A DNA stretch of 49,076 nucleotides from HGM04593 sp045592125. Its GTDB lineage: Bacteria; Bacteroidota; Bacteroidia; Bacteroidales; Bacteroidaceae. Position numbers and translations under genes: made by a program. Below the pieces are notes generated by a model. The model made no database searches and was not told the DNA's origin. It saw only the letters and a program-made list of their open reading frames with translations. The stretch spans positions 1 through 49,076 of the forward strand of contig JAZNUE010000022.1 in assembly GCA_045592125.1 (NCBI GenBank). Direction: 5' to 3'. Positions 32,993 through 41,311 of the stretch are shown here, in pieces. Every line of letters starts with the position of its first letter. Position 1 is the stretch's first letter.

Positions 32993-34347
32993 TATATCTC
33001 TTTTAGCCTGTTCTCACATCCTGGGCGGTTCCTTGTGCTGCTCCTGTGGCGCAACCTCTCTTTGCTGAAGATACTGTTCTCCTGGGTTCTTGCCTCAAGG
33101 CAGCTGCGGTACTCGCTGAACGACGCTATGCTGCGCCTTGCAATGCCGCTTTCCATTGCTGCACGTGCAACGGCTGCCGAGACCTCAGTAAGCAGGCGCG
33201 GGTCGCCCATCTTTGGCAGTATGTACTCCTTGCCGTATGCCAGCTGCTTGCCGTAGCGCTTCTTTATCTCTTCGTTCACGGGCAGGCGCGCTATCCCCGC
33301 AATGCTCCTTGCCGCAGCAGCCAGCATTTGCGCGTTTATTTCCGTGGAGAGCGTGTCAAGGGCCCCGCGGAAAATATACGGGAAGGCAATGGCGTTGTTT
33401 ATCTGGTTGGGAAGGTCGGTGCGCCCGGTGGCAATGATTGCGTCGGGGCGCAGGCGGCGTGCCTCATTATACCCAATCTCGGGGGTAGGGTTGGCCAGTG
33501 CAAAGATTATTGGATTCGCGGCCATCACCTCAAGGTCTGCTCCCTGCAGCAGGTTGCCTTTAGAGACACCAATGAAGACGTCGGCATTTGTCATTGCCTG
33601 CGACAGCGTGGTGAGCCCTGTCTCAACGGCAAACTCCTTCTTGGCGCCGTCGAGCCCGGCACGCGAGGCGCTTATGACTCCTTGGCTGTCGACCATAGTC
33701 ATGTGCTCTTTCCTGACACCGATGCCTGCCAGCATTCTTGCGGTAGATATGCCGGCTGCGCCGGCCCCGCAAATCACAACCTTTATGCTTGGGATTTCCT
33801 TGCCTGCAATGTCGCATGCGTTAATGAGTGCTGCTGTTATTATTACGGCAGTCCCGTGCTGGTCGTCGTGCAGTACAGGAATGTCGAGCAGCGAGCGCAG
33901 CCTCTCTTCAATGATGAAGCACCCTGGTGCCTTTATATCCTCAAGGTTTATCGCGCCGAATGTGGGCGCAATGGCCTGGACGGTCGCAATTATCCTGTCG
34001 GGGTCCTTCTCGCTCACCTCAATGTCAAAGGCGTCAATGTCGGCGAAGATCTTGAAAAGCATTGCCTTGCCTTCCATCACAGGCTTCGACGCCAGTGCTC
34101 CCACATTGCCTACGCCCAGCACTGCGCTGCCGTTAGACACCACGGCAACAAGGTTGCCCTTGTTAGTGTAGCGGTAGGCTTTCCACCGCTCCTTGTCAAT
34201 CTCCTTTACAGGTGCCGCAACACCTGGCGTGTAGGCAAGCGATAGTTCCCCGACTGTACCCAACGGCTTTGACGGTATGACTTCTGTCTTTCCTGCCCTT
34301 TCTCCTGCATGGTATTCCAACGCCCTCTTCTCCAGCTCCTCATCCAT
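32992..34347 (-). CDS. NAD(P)-dependent malic enzyme (short form)
   Basis: The 451-residue protein has the malic enzyme domain (LAYTPGVAAPVKEI; VAVVSNGSAVLGVGNVGALASKPVMEGKAMLFK; HDDQHGTAVI) and the NAD domain (VVICGAGAAGISTARML; NPIIFALANPTPEI; ATGRTDLPNQINN). It decarboxylates malate to pyruvate. It lacks the C-terminal phosphotransacetylase-like domain of the longer MaeB type. In its place, after about residue 420, is a basic tail (SKERLRHRSSTRNRPGCENR) with no family similarity that I can see. It is divergent from the nitroreductase gene. Confidence 0.92.
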   Translation of the reverse strand: MDEELEKRALEYHAGERAGKTEVIPSKPLGTVGELSLAYTPGVAAPVKEIDKERWKAYRYTNKGNLVAVVSNGSAVLGVGNVGALASKPVMEGKAMLFKIFADIDAFDIEVSEKDPDRIIATVQAIAPTFGAINLEDIKAPGCFIIEERLRSLLDIPVLHDDQHGTAVIITAALINACDIAGKEIPSIKVVICGAGAAGISTARMLAGIGVRKEHMTMVDSQGVISASRAGLDGAKKEFAVETGLTTLSQAMTNADVFIGVSKGNLLQGADLEVMAANPIIFALANPTPEIGYNEARRLRPDAIIATGRTDLPNQINNAIAFPYIFRGALDTLSTEINAQMLAAAARSIAGIARLPVNEEIKKRYGKQLAYGKEYILPKMGDPRLLTEVSAAVARAAMESGIARRSIASFSEYRSCLEARTQENSIFSKERLRHRSSTRNRPGCENRLKEI

Positions 34348-34440
34348 GGCCTTTTTTTATTTCATGAACAAACGCGCTGTTGCTTTGGTTTTTTCCAGTC
34401 CTGGTTTTTGGTTTTTTTGCCATTTCATACGCCTGCTTTT

Positions 34441-34471
34441 TTTGACTTTTCACGTTAATGTTATATCTTCG
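34441..34471 (+). promoter_or_regulatory. Promoter for nitroreductase-DUF2520-kdsC operon
   Basis: TTTG (34441-34444), 19 nt, TATCTTCG (34464-34471), matching the variant seen before pyrG. The start codon is about 100 nt downstream. Confidence 0.7.
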
Positions 34472-34572
34472 CATATATAAAATAACGTGAGTCAGATATA
34501 GAACAAATACGCCAGATTACAGTACTAATTGTTGTATTGGACTAACATTAAGACAATAAAAGCAGATATACT

Positions 34573-35109
34573 ATGGATAACTTTCTGGAATTGCTGAAGA
34601 AAAGGCGCAGCACCCGCATGTTTACCGGCGAGCCTGTCTCCCAGGACGATGTGTGCACGCTCATGAAGGCCGCCCTCATGTCGCCTTCGGGGCACCGTTT
34701 CAATCCTTGGGAGTTCATCCTTGTCGAGGACAAGGAGGTGCTCAAGGCCCTGTCGGTGAGCAAGGAGCATGGTGCAGGCCTGCTCGAGGGCGCTGCAATG
34801 GCAGTGGCCGTGATTGCCGATACCGAGAAGACCGATGTGTGGATTGAGGACTGTTCCATTGCAACTATCATAATACAGCTCATGGCCGAGGAATTAGGCC
34901 TTGGAAGCTGCTGGGTGCAGATACGGCGACGCAGCGACGCCTCTGGCGTTCCTGCCGAGGACAACGTGAGGTCAATCCTGTCAATTCCTGCCAAATATGC
35001 CGTGCTGTCCATTGTGGGCATAGGGCACAAGGCACGCGAGGCAAGGCCCTTCGACGAGGAGAAAATGCAGTGGGATAAAATTCATATAGGCAGTTTCGGT
35101 GGAAAATAG
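34573..35109 (+). CDS. Nitroreductase family protein
   Basis: The 178-residue FMN-dependent oxidoreductase has RRSTRMFTGEPV, LMSPSGHRFNPWEFILVEDKE and LGLGSCWVQIR, typical of the short nitroreductase-like family. It may reduce nitro compounds or quinones; the substrate is unknown. The next gene begins at GTG within its last codons (11-nt overlap), so the two are probably coupled. Confidence 0.9.
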   Translation: MDNFLELLKKRRSTRMFTGEPVSQDDVCTLMKAALMSPSGHRFNPWEFILVEDKEVLKALSVSKEHGAGLLEGAAMAVAVIADTEKTDVWIEDCSIATIIIQLMAEELGLGSCWVQIRRRSDASGVPAEDNVRSILSIPAKYAVLSIVGIGHKAREARPFDEEKMQWDKIHIGSFGGK

Positions 35110-35872
35110 AAGAATTGTAATGGTGGGTGCGGGCAACATGGCAACTTCGCTTTCCATGGCGCTCAAGAAAAGCGGCAATGCGCCTGTTGCCGTGTGGAGC
35201 CGTACGCTTGAGTCGGCACAGCGCCTTGGCGCCCTTGTGGGCAGTGCCTTCACCGGCAGGCTTTCGGCGTTGCCGCCTGCCGATGTGGTCATTATATCGG
35301 TTGTTGACAGCGCCTTGCGCGAGGTTGCGGCGGCAGTCGCAGCACTCTATCCATCGGCACTCATCCTGCACACGGCAGGCAGCATACCGCTCAGCGCCTT
35401 GAGTGAGGCCGGTGCCGCGCGCTGCGGCGTGCTCTATCCAATGCAGACAATGAGCAAGCATAATGTTGTTCCGTTTGACGATGTCACCATATTCATAGAG
35501 AGCAACAATGAAAACGATACAGCCTATCTGCAGGCGCTTGCGTCGTCATTGAGCAACAAGGTCGTATATGCTACAAGCGAGCAGCGCAGCTTCTTGCATG
35601 TGGCGGCAATCTTCGCATGCAATTTCCCCAATGCGCTCTACAGCATGGTGGCCCAGCTGCTCGAATCGAAGGGACTGCCGTTCGATTCCATGCTCCCGCT
35701 CATTGATGAGGCAGCACGCAAGGTGCATTGCATGCATCCGCTCCAGGCACAGACGGGTCCGGCAAAGCGTGGCGATATCAATGTCATGAGTGCCCACAAG
35801 GCTATGTTGCCCCAAGAACTTTCTGCAATATATGACATCATGAGCGAATACATAATGAAACATAATAGATAA
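35099..35872 (+). CDS. Rossmann/DUF2520 domain oxidoreductase
   Basis: The 257-residue protein begins RRIVMVGAGNMATSLSMALKKSG, a dinucleotide-binding motif. Its C-terminal DUF2520 domain (HVAAIFACNFPNALYSMVAQLLESKGLPFDSMLPLIDEAARKV) is helical. The first strand needs the residues before the ATG at 35120, so I use the GTG at 35099. The substrate is unknown. In Bacteroidales it commonly precedes kdsC and maf, as here. Confidence 0.87.
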   Translation: MENRRIVMVGAGNMATSLSMALKKSGNAPVAVWSRTLESAQRLGALVGSAFTGRLSALPPADVVIISVVDSALREVAAAVAALYPSALILHTAGSIPLSALSEAGAARCGVLYPMQTMSKHNVVPFDDVTIFIESNNENDTAYLQALASSLSNKVVYATSEQRSFLHVAAIFACNFPNALYSMVAQLLESKGLPFDSMLPLIDEAARKVHCMHPLQAQTGPAKRGDINVMSAHKAMLPQELSAIYDIMSEYIMKHNR

Positions 35873-35873
35873 T

Positions 35874-36392
35874 ATGATAAACTATGACCTTAAGAAAATA
35901 AAGGCGCTTGTCTTTGATGTTGACGGTGTGCTCAGCCGCGAGACAATTCCAGTCTCACTGGGCGGCGAACCCATGCGTACGGCCAATATAAAGGATGGGT
36001 ATGCGCTGCAGCTGGCAGCCAAGAGCGGCTGCCGTGTGGCCATTATCACAGGCGCGCGCTCCCAGGCTGTCAAGGCACGCTACAACGGCCTGGGCATTAA
36101 TGACGTATATATAGGTGCCTCAATAAAGAAGGACTGCCTTGAGGAACTCATTCTCATGTATGGACTCCAGCCCGAAGAGATTCTTTACATGGGCGATGAT
36201 ATTCCTGACTACGAAGTAATGCAGATATGCGGGCTGCCGGTATGCCCGTCCGACGCGGCTGTTGAGATAAAGCGGCTCTCCAAGTACATTTCCCCATTAT
36301 GCGGCGGCAATGGCTGTGTGCGCGATGTCGTTGAGCAGGTGCTGCGTGCGCAAGGGAAGTGGATGGATGAGGCGAATGCTTTTGGCTGGTAG
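35874..36392 (+). CDS. kdsC: 3-deoxy-D-manno-octulosonate 8-phosphate phosphatase
   Basis: The 172-residue HAD-family enzyme has motif I VFDVDGVLS (D15, D17), motif II IITGAR, the conserved Lys in IKKDCLEEL and motif IV MGDDIPDYEVM. There is no cap domain, as in KdsC. It dephosphorylates KDO-8-phosphate in lipid A inner-core synthesis. The start is one base past the previous stop. Confidence 0.93.
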   Translation: MINYDLKKIKALVFDVDGVLSRETIPVSLGGEPMRTANIKDGYALQLAAKSGCRVAIITGARSQAVKARYNGLGINDVYIGASIKKDCLEELILMYGLQPEEILYMGDDIPDYEVMQICGLPVCPSDAAVEIKRLSKYISPLCGGNGCVRDVVEQVLRAQGKWMDEANAFGW

Positions 36393-36398
36393 TTTTTT

Positions 36399-36480
36399 TG
36401 CTGAAGGGCTAAAAGGACTAAAAGGAAAAACATTAGTTCCCCTTAATCTCCTTTAGTCTTCCTTAGTTCCCCTTTTTCTT
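36399..36480. repeat. AAGGG-type intergenic repeat, copy E
   Basis: GAAGGGCTAAAAGGACTAAAAGG leads to AAAAACATTAG, CCCCTTAATCTCC and TTTAG/CCTTAG blocks ending in a T-rich run. It separates kdsC from maf and has the same orientation as copies A-D although the genes here are on the plus strand. Confidence 0.65.
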
Positions 36481-36500
36481 CCGTTTTAATTTTTTATACT

Positions 36501-37100
36501 ATGCTTGACAATCTAAAGAAATACAGAATAATCCTGGCGTCGGCGTCGCCGCGTCGCAAGGAACTTATGCAGGGGCTTGACGTTGATTTTGAAGTTCGCC
36601 GCCTGCCCGATGCCGATGAGTCTTTCCCGCCAGAACTGAAGGGTGGCGATATTCCTCTTTATATATCAAGGAAGAAGGCCGATGCCTACCGTCCGCAGAT
36701 GGCCGCCGACGAGCTTGTAATAACAGCCGACACCATTGTGTGGCTCGACGGTGCTGCCCTTGGCAAGCCTGCCGATGAGTCCGACGCCCGCCGCATGCTG
36801 CATAGCATGTCGGGCAAGACGCACCAGGTGTTCACGGGCGTGACAATAACCACAAGAGAGGAGCAGCGCAGCTTCGTTGCACAGTCCGATGTCACTTTCG
36901 CCTGCCTCACCAGCGAGGAAATAGAATACTACATTGCCAAATACAGGCCAATGGACAAGGCCGGGGCCTATGGCGCGCAGGAGTGGATAGGGTACATTGG
37001 AATGTCGAACATCGTTGGCTCCTACTTTAATGTAATGGGTCTTCCGGTGCAGCGCCTCTACAGCGAGCTCAGGCTCATTGGCAATGGCAGCAATGAATAG
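36501..37100 (+). CDS. maf: Maf-like nucleotide pyrophosphatase
   Basis: The 199-residue protein has the Maf motif ILASASPRRKELMQGL (10-25), the acidic VITADTIVWLDGAALGKPAD loop and the helix of IEYYIAKYRPMDKAGAYGAQEWIG. It hydrolyses dTTP/UTP or modified nucleotides to limit their incorporation. It is separated from kdsC by repeat copy E. Confidence 0.94.
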   Translation: MLDNLKKYRIILASASPRRKELMQGLDVDFEVRRLPDADESFPPELKGGDIPLYISRKKADAYRPQMAADELVITADTIVWLDGAALGKPADESDARRMLHSMSGKTHQVFTGVTITTREEQRSFVAQSDVTFACLTSEEIEYYIAKYRPMDKAGAYGAQEWIGYIGMSNIVGSYFNVMGLPVQRLYSELRLIGNGSNE

Positions 37101-37191
37101 AGGAAGAGACTGCTGTCCTTGAAGGAAAGGCAACAGTTCCTGTAAGGAAAAATTATTATGAATAGAGAAACCCTTTAGCAATTCTATAATT

Positions 37192-37974
37192 ATGAAAACC
37201 AACACTCCGTTTACGTTTTATGCTGTGATGTTCATGGCAATGTTCATGGCTGCCTCGTTTACAGGCTACGTCTCGGCACAGATTGACAACAGTGCCGTCA
37301 ATGAGCTTCTGAAGTCATATACTGCCGAGAATGATGAGGATTTGAAAAAAGCGGGTATCATTTCAATGGATATCGAGCCAAATGGAACCCTGATTACGTT
37401 CAATGTAGTGCTTGACGAGGATATTGTCTCGCTTGACGCTTTCCGCATGACACTCAATGCCGTCAAGGAGAGCATTGCCAATGGCCTAGTCCAGTTCACG
37501 CCCGACGAGCAGGAACTCATTGGGCTCTTCAAGGAACAGGGTTTTGAATTCTGCTATTCTGTCAAGGGAAACAAGTCGGCCGGTTTGCTCAGGAAGGATA
37601 TATCGGTCGAGGAGATGGTGTTCATGTCAAGGGAGGGCGCCGAGGAGAATATAGTCTCGGAAATGCCCATAGAGGATATTGTCGCCTTGCTGGATAAAAG
37701 CATGTCTGCCATAGACGCCTCGTCGGGCTGTACCCTTGAAGGCAGCAGGCTTGTCATTGAGATGGAACTAGGGCAAAGCGAGTACAATGACATGAAACAG
37801 GTCTTTGACCAGGACCCGCAGCTGTTTGCGGCACTCATAGGCAAGAACTTCTCCCAAGGCCTTGATGAGGCCTCAAAGGCTGTCTTTAAAGGCGTGAAGG
37901 AGCGCGGCTACAGTTTTGCCTTATCGTTCAAGTGCAGGAACAACGCTCCTATTACCTTTGACCTTGATTTCTGA
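37192..37974 (+). CDS. Hypothetical exported protein
   Basis: The 260-residue protein has a signal peptide (about 1-29, ending YVSA) and two roughly repeated alpha/beta halves: VNELLKSYTAENDEDLKKAGIISMDIEPNGTLITFNVVLDE and VALLDKSMSAIDASSGCTLEGSRLVIEMELGQSEYN. Each half is followed by an FKEQGFEFCYSVKG or FKGVKERGYSFALSFKC strand. I do not recognise the family. It is probably periplasmic and monocistronic. Confidence 0.7.
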   Translation: MKTNTPFTFYAVMFMAMFMAASFTGYVSAQIDNSAVNELLKSYTAENDEDLKKAGIISMDIEPNGTLITFNVVLDEDIVSLDAFRMTLNAVKESIANGLVQFTPDEQELIGLFKEQGFEFCYSVKGNKSAGLLRKDISVEEMVFMSREGAEENIVSEMPIEDIVALLDKSMSAIDASSGCTLEGSRLVIEMELGQSEYNDMKQVFDQDPQLFAALIGKNFSQGLDEASKAVFKGVKERGYSFALSFKCRNNAPITFDLDF

Positions 37975-38020
37975 TTCAAGGACTGCCCGCAAAAAAGTTC
38001 ATAAAAAACGTCTGCTTTTT

Positions 38021-38051
38021 TTTGAAGTGAGTATACTTTGCCGTATCTTCG
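38021..38051 (+). promoter_or_regulatory. Promoter for pyrG
   Basis: TTTG (38021-38024), 19 nt, TATCTTCG (38044-38051). It supports the start at 38110 rather than the upstream frame at 38038. Confidence 0.7.
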
Positions 38052-38109
38052 CGTGTCCAAAGGGTTTTGTTTTGGACATAGTTTTTTAAGGCAATTAATA
38101 ATCAATTAT

Positions 38110-39714
38110 ATGGCTGAAACAAAATTCATCTTCGTCACTGGTGGTGTTGCTTCATCACTCGGTAAAGGTATCATCTCGGCGTCTTTAGGCAAGCTCCTGC
38201 AGGCTAGAGGATACAAGGTCACAATCCAGAAATTCGACCCGTATATCAATGTCTCTCCAGGAACCCTGAACCCTCAGGAGCATGGCGAGTGCTACATTAC
38301 AGTCGACGGTCATGAGGCCGACCTTGACCTTGGCCATTATGAGCGTTTTACCGATATAAAGACTACACGCTGGAACACCTTTACGACAGGCCGCATATAC
38401 AGCGAGGTTATCGAGAAGGAGCGCCGTGGCGAGTATCTTGGCAGGACTGTACAGGTGATTCCCCACATTACCGATGAAATCAAGCGCAAGATGAAGCGTG
38501 GCAGCACAAAGGAGAAGCTTGACTTTGTGATTACCGAGATTGGCGGTACTGTGGGCGACATCGAGGGCCTGCCGTTCCTCGAGGCAATACGCCAGCTCAA
38601 GTGGGAGCTTGGCCGCCGTGCAGTGTGCGTACACCTTACATATGTCCCTTACCTTTCAGCAGCAGGCGAGCTCAAGACAAAGCCTACACAGCATTCTGTG
38701 AAGCAACTGCAGAGCCTGGGTATACAGCCCGACTGCCTTGTGCTGCGTGCCGAGCACAAATTGAGTACAGGCCTCTGCAAGAAGGTGGCAAGCTTCTGCA
38801 ACGTGCAGCCCGACTGTGTAGTGCAGAGCCTTGACGTGCCCTCAATCTATGAAGTGCCCATCAAGATGCAGGAACAGGGCCTTGACGCAGCAATCCTGCG
38901 TCTTACAGGCGAAGAGGTGGGCGAGACACCCGCAATGATACCGTGGCGCACATTCGTTGAGCGCCGTAACAACGCCAAGAAGATAATCAATATAGGTCTT
39001 GTGGGCAAATATGACCTTCAGGACGCATATAAGAGTATACACGAGAGCCTTTGCCAGTGCGGAACATATAACGACTGCAAGATTAAGCCTCACTTCATCA
39101 ACAGCGAGAAGATTACCGAGGAGAATGTTGCTCAAATGCTCAAGGGCATGGACGGTTACATCATCTGCCCGGGTGTCGGTCCCCGCGGTTTCGAGGGCAA
39201 GGTAATTGCTGCACGGTACTGCCGCGAGAATAACCTCATTACCCTTGGCATTGGCCTTGGTATGCAGGTAATGGCAATTGAGGTTGCACGCAACATCATT
39301 GGCCTTGCCGACGCTAACAGCTATGAGATGAATGACCAGACAACACACCGCATTGTTGACATCATGGAGGACCTCAAGAGCGTGGGCAATCCTTTCGGCA
39401 CAATGCGCCGTGGCGGTTACGACACTGTAATCAGCAAGGACACAAAGGCCTATTCAATCTATGGTGCCGAGAAGGTTACCGAGCGTCACTACCACCGATA
39501 TGAACTCAATGTGGAGTACCGCGACCAGCTTGTCGAGGCAGGTCTCGCATGCACAGGTGTTCACCCCGACAGCGGCCTGGTAGATATCGTTGAGTTCCCT
39601 GCCAATGACTGGTATGTGGGTGTAATCTATGAACCGCAGTACCAGAGTACAGTGCTCCATCCGTCGCCTGTAGTTATGGACTTCGTAAAGAATGTTGTTG
39701 CCCGCAAAGGATAA
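38110..39714 (+). CDS. pyrG: CTP synthase with degenerate glutaminase domain
   Basis: The 534-residue protein has an intact synthetase domain (FVTGGVASSLGKG; ITVDGHEADLDLGHYERF; ITEIGGTVGDIE). The C-terminal GATase1 domain is present in full, with ERHYHRYE and DIVEF, but its catalytic residues are replaced. The nucleophile motif GICLGMQ reads GIGLGMQ (Gly at 382). The HPE motif reads EPQ (508-510: His to Glu, Glu to Gln). The oxyanion loop is CPGVGPRG. The frame is uninterrupted, so this is not a sequencing frameshift. The enzyme probably makes CTP from UTP with free ammonia only. It is followed by a good terminator. Confidence 0.96.
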   Translation: MAETKFIFVTGGVASSLGKGIISASLGKLLQARGYKVTIQKFDPYINVSPGTLNPQEHGECYITVDGHEADLDLGHYERFTDIKTTRWNTFTTGRIYSEVIEKERRGEYLGRTVQVIPHITDEIKRKMKRGSTKEKLDFVITEIGGTVGDIEGLPFLEAIRQLKWELGRRAVCVHLTYVPYLSAAGELKTKPTQHSVKQLQSLGIQPDCLVLRAEHKLSTGLCKKVASFCNVQPDCVVQSLDVPSIYEVPIKMQEQGLDAAILRLTGEEVGETPAMIPWRTFVERRNNAKKIINIGLVGKYDLQDAYKSIHESLCQCGTYNDCKIKPHFINSEKITEENVAQMLKGMDGYIICPGVGPRGFEGKVIAARYCRENNLITLGIGLGMQVMAIEVARNIIGLADANSYEMNDQTTHRIVDIMEDLKSVGNPFGTMRRGGYDTVISKDTKAYSIYGAEKVTERHYHRYELNVEYRDQLVEAGLACTGVHPDSGLVDIVEFPANDWYVGVIYEPQYQSTVLHPSPVVMDFVKNVVARKG

Positions 39715-39742
39715 GCAATACTATAATTATTATTATGTAATA

Positions 39743-39780
39743 GAGCGGGAGAGCGTAATATATGCTCTCCCGCTTTGTTG
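39743..39780 (+). terminator. Rho-independent terminator of pyrG
   Basis: A 12-bp stem GAGCGGGAGAGC/GCTCTCCCGCTT with a 9-nt loop is followed by TTGTTGTTTT, 29 nt after the pyrG stop codon. Confidence 0.85.
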
Positions 39781-39875
39781 TTTTATTTGTGAACTTGAGA
39801 ACTATTTAGGCTCAGTAGAAATTTCGTGTGGACGAAAAAACTCAACTAAATAAAACTGTTATTCCTTGGTTTGTT

Positions 39876-39901
39876 TTACCCTTAATCTAGATTAAGGGTA
39901 A
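39876..39901. repeat. 26-bp perfect palindrome
   Basis: A perfect palindrome centred between 39888 and 39889 with arms TTACCCTTAATCT/AGATTAAGGGTAA, in the gap between pyrG and the lipoprotein operon. It could be an operator or a relic of the AAGGG repeat family. The rest of the gap 39781-40028 shows no gene. Confidence 0.6.
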
Positions 39902-40028
39902 GTTGTATTGAAGAATACAAAAATTCTCATTCCTGTTCATATGCTATCTTAAGAAGTTTCCCCCTAATTTTTACAGGTGAGCCATAACAATACATATCGC
40001 TATGTATTGGAAAATACTCAGAAGAATT

Positions 40029-40059
40029 TTTCATTTCAGCAACTTAGGTGGTATATTTG
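40029..40059 (+). promoter_or_regulatory. Promoter for leader ORF and lipoprotein
   Basis: TTTC (40029-40032), 19 nt, TATATTTG (40052-40059). The transcript would include both the 19-codon frame at 40111 and the lipoprotein gene. Confidence 0.65.
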
Positions 40060-40110
40060 CGATATAATTTTGTGTCATTCACAAACTTCTTTTTTATATT
40101 ATTTTATATT

Positions 40111-40170
40111 ATGAATGACAATGATTTAGAAATCTTAGAGGAGTTTAAACGATATAGGACGCAAATATGA
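40111..40170 (+). CDS. 19-codon leader ORF
   Basis: ATG to TGA encodes MNDNDLEILEEFKRYRTQI, a charged amphipathic helix. Its stop overlaps the lipoprotein start (ATGA at 40167-40170), and the frame begins about 50 nt after the predicted transcription start. It may be a translated coupling leader or the remnant start of another gene. No similarity is claimed. Confidence 0.45.
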   Translation: MNDNDLEILEEFKRYRTQI

Positions 40171-41129
40171 AAAGGTTCTTATATTCTATTCTTTTATTAA
40201 GCATAGTTGCTTGCAGTGGAAATAAGCCTCAGGGTGTAGATGTTGCGGGTATTACCCCGTCGCCCTTTGTGGGTTATTGGGTTAACGTCGGAGTCAATGA
40301 TACTGTGCAGAATATCTCCCTGCGCATTGGCGAGCGCAATGACTCTTTGCTGATATCCTTTTATTGGGAAAGGGAAGAACCTTTTTACATGACGGGAAAT
40401 CCAATGAACGATACCGTTGGAGAGATGATACCGCAGGCTTGTATTGCTGTCCCCCAAAACGGGAATAAGGCGGCAGGTAATATCGTGAATCAATATTTTA
40501 GTGTGTTTCAGAATTACCCCCGGAATGAATATTATCCTCTCTGTCTTGAACTTAAATCACTCGATACACTTACTTTCAAGATAGATGGCAACGTGAACTA
40601 CTGGCCCGACAGCGCTATCCTTGTCCGCAAGAGCAGCGAGAACTCTGTTTTTTCGACAAAGGTCGTTGAATTGTATAAGGAGCATTATAATGTACCCGAT
40701 ACGGAAGTCACTGGTACAAACCAATTTGATATATCAGGTATTGAACCGTCTCCTTTTATTGGTAGATGGGAGTGGACAGAAAATGGTCCTTGGCAAAATT
40801 TCTATGTATATGTAGCTGAAAGGAACGATTCTCTCCTCATTGCTCCTGGTGGTGTCTTCCTGGGTGGGTACAGAATACAGAACGCAGAATATGATGAAGA
40901 AGAGAGACTCTTTCCCCAAGCATTCCTTCATCTGCCAAAGAGTGGAAATAAAGCAGTAGGATATTTTGCGGCCGATGAAATTCCGTTCGCAGGAAAATGC
41001 AACTGCGGGGTATCTTTGGAACTGTTCAGCAATAATACAATGCTGTTCAGGACAGGGGAATCCATTGGCTTTTGGCCCGATAGCGCGGTAATGGTGCGTG
41101 CAAGCAGCGAATGTCCTGTTTTCCGGTAA
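40167..41129 (+). CDS. Lipoprotein with duplicated domain
   Basis: The 320-residue protein has a lipobox (SIVAC, about Cys16) and two copies of a ~140-residue beta-rich domain. The shared pattern is (I)xPSPF(V/I)GxW, (G/A)ERNDSLLI, PQAxxxxPxxGNKAxG, LxLEL and (N/F)xWPDSA(I/V)(L/M)VR(K/A)SSE. The copies begin near residues 31 and 192. The duplication is clear but divergent, so it is old. I do not recognise the family. Function unknown, probably outer-membrane anchored. Confidence 0.75.
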   Translation: MKRFLYSILLLSIVACSGNKPQGVDVAGITPSPFVGYWVNVGVNDTVQNISLRIGERNDSLLISFYWEREEPFYMTGNPMNDTVGEMIPQACIAVPQNGNKAAGNIVNQYFSVFQNYPRNEYYPLCLELKSLDTLTFKIDGNVNYWPDSAILVRKSSENSVFSTKVVELYKEHYNVPDTEVTGTNQFDISGIEPSPFIGRWEWTENGPWQNFYVYVAERNDSLLIAPGGVFLGGYRIQNAEYDEEERLFPQAFLHLPKSGNKAVGYFAADEIPFAGKCNCGVSLELFSNNTMLFRTGESIGFWPDSAVMVRASSECPVFR

Positions 41130-41196
41130 TTATGGTTAGGAACAGTTTTTCTTCTCAACAACATTCTTCAATTATTTCCTCTTTTTAACCTTTATT

Positions 41197-41263
41197 AACT
41201 ATTAAAATTAGTTTTGTAACTAAAAAATATAGTTCTTTGCTGTGTCAACTAAAAAATATAGTT
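41197..41263 (+). promoter_or_regulatory. Three BlaI-type operator dyads
   Basis: Three 17-bp dyads share arms AACTA and TAGTT separated by 7 bp, at 41197-41213, 41218-41234 and 41247-41263. The second and third are identical (AACTAAAAAATATAGTT). They lie just before the BlaI-like gene and overlap a TTTG/TTTGC promoter-like pair (41213-41216 and 41236-41239). This indicates autoregulation of the BlaI-M56 pair. Confidence 0.8.
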
Positions 41264-41311
41264 GGCGCAGCGTGTTTTTGTAGTTTGAAAAGTAAAAAAA
41301 GTAATATAGTT

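Noticed and set aside
33046..34245. Long plus-strand open frame (399 codons)
   Set aside because: Antisense to malic enzyme, whose motifs are intact. The antisense translation has unusual Cys/His-rich composition and no recognisable domain.
39241..39267. Frameshift or assembly error as the cause of the odd PyrG motifs
   Set aside because: The reading frame continues through both altered motifs with conserved flanking residues, and three separate catalytic positions are changed. A single error cannot explain this.
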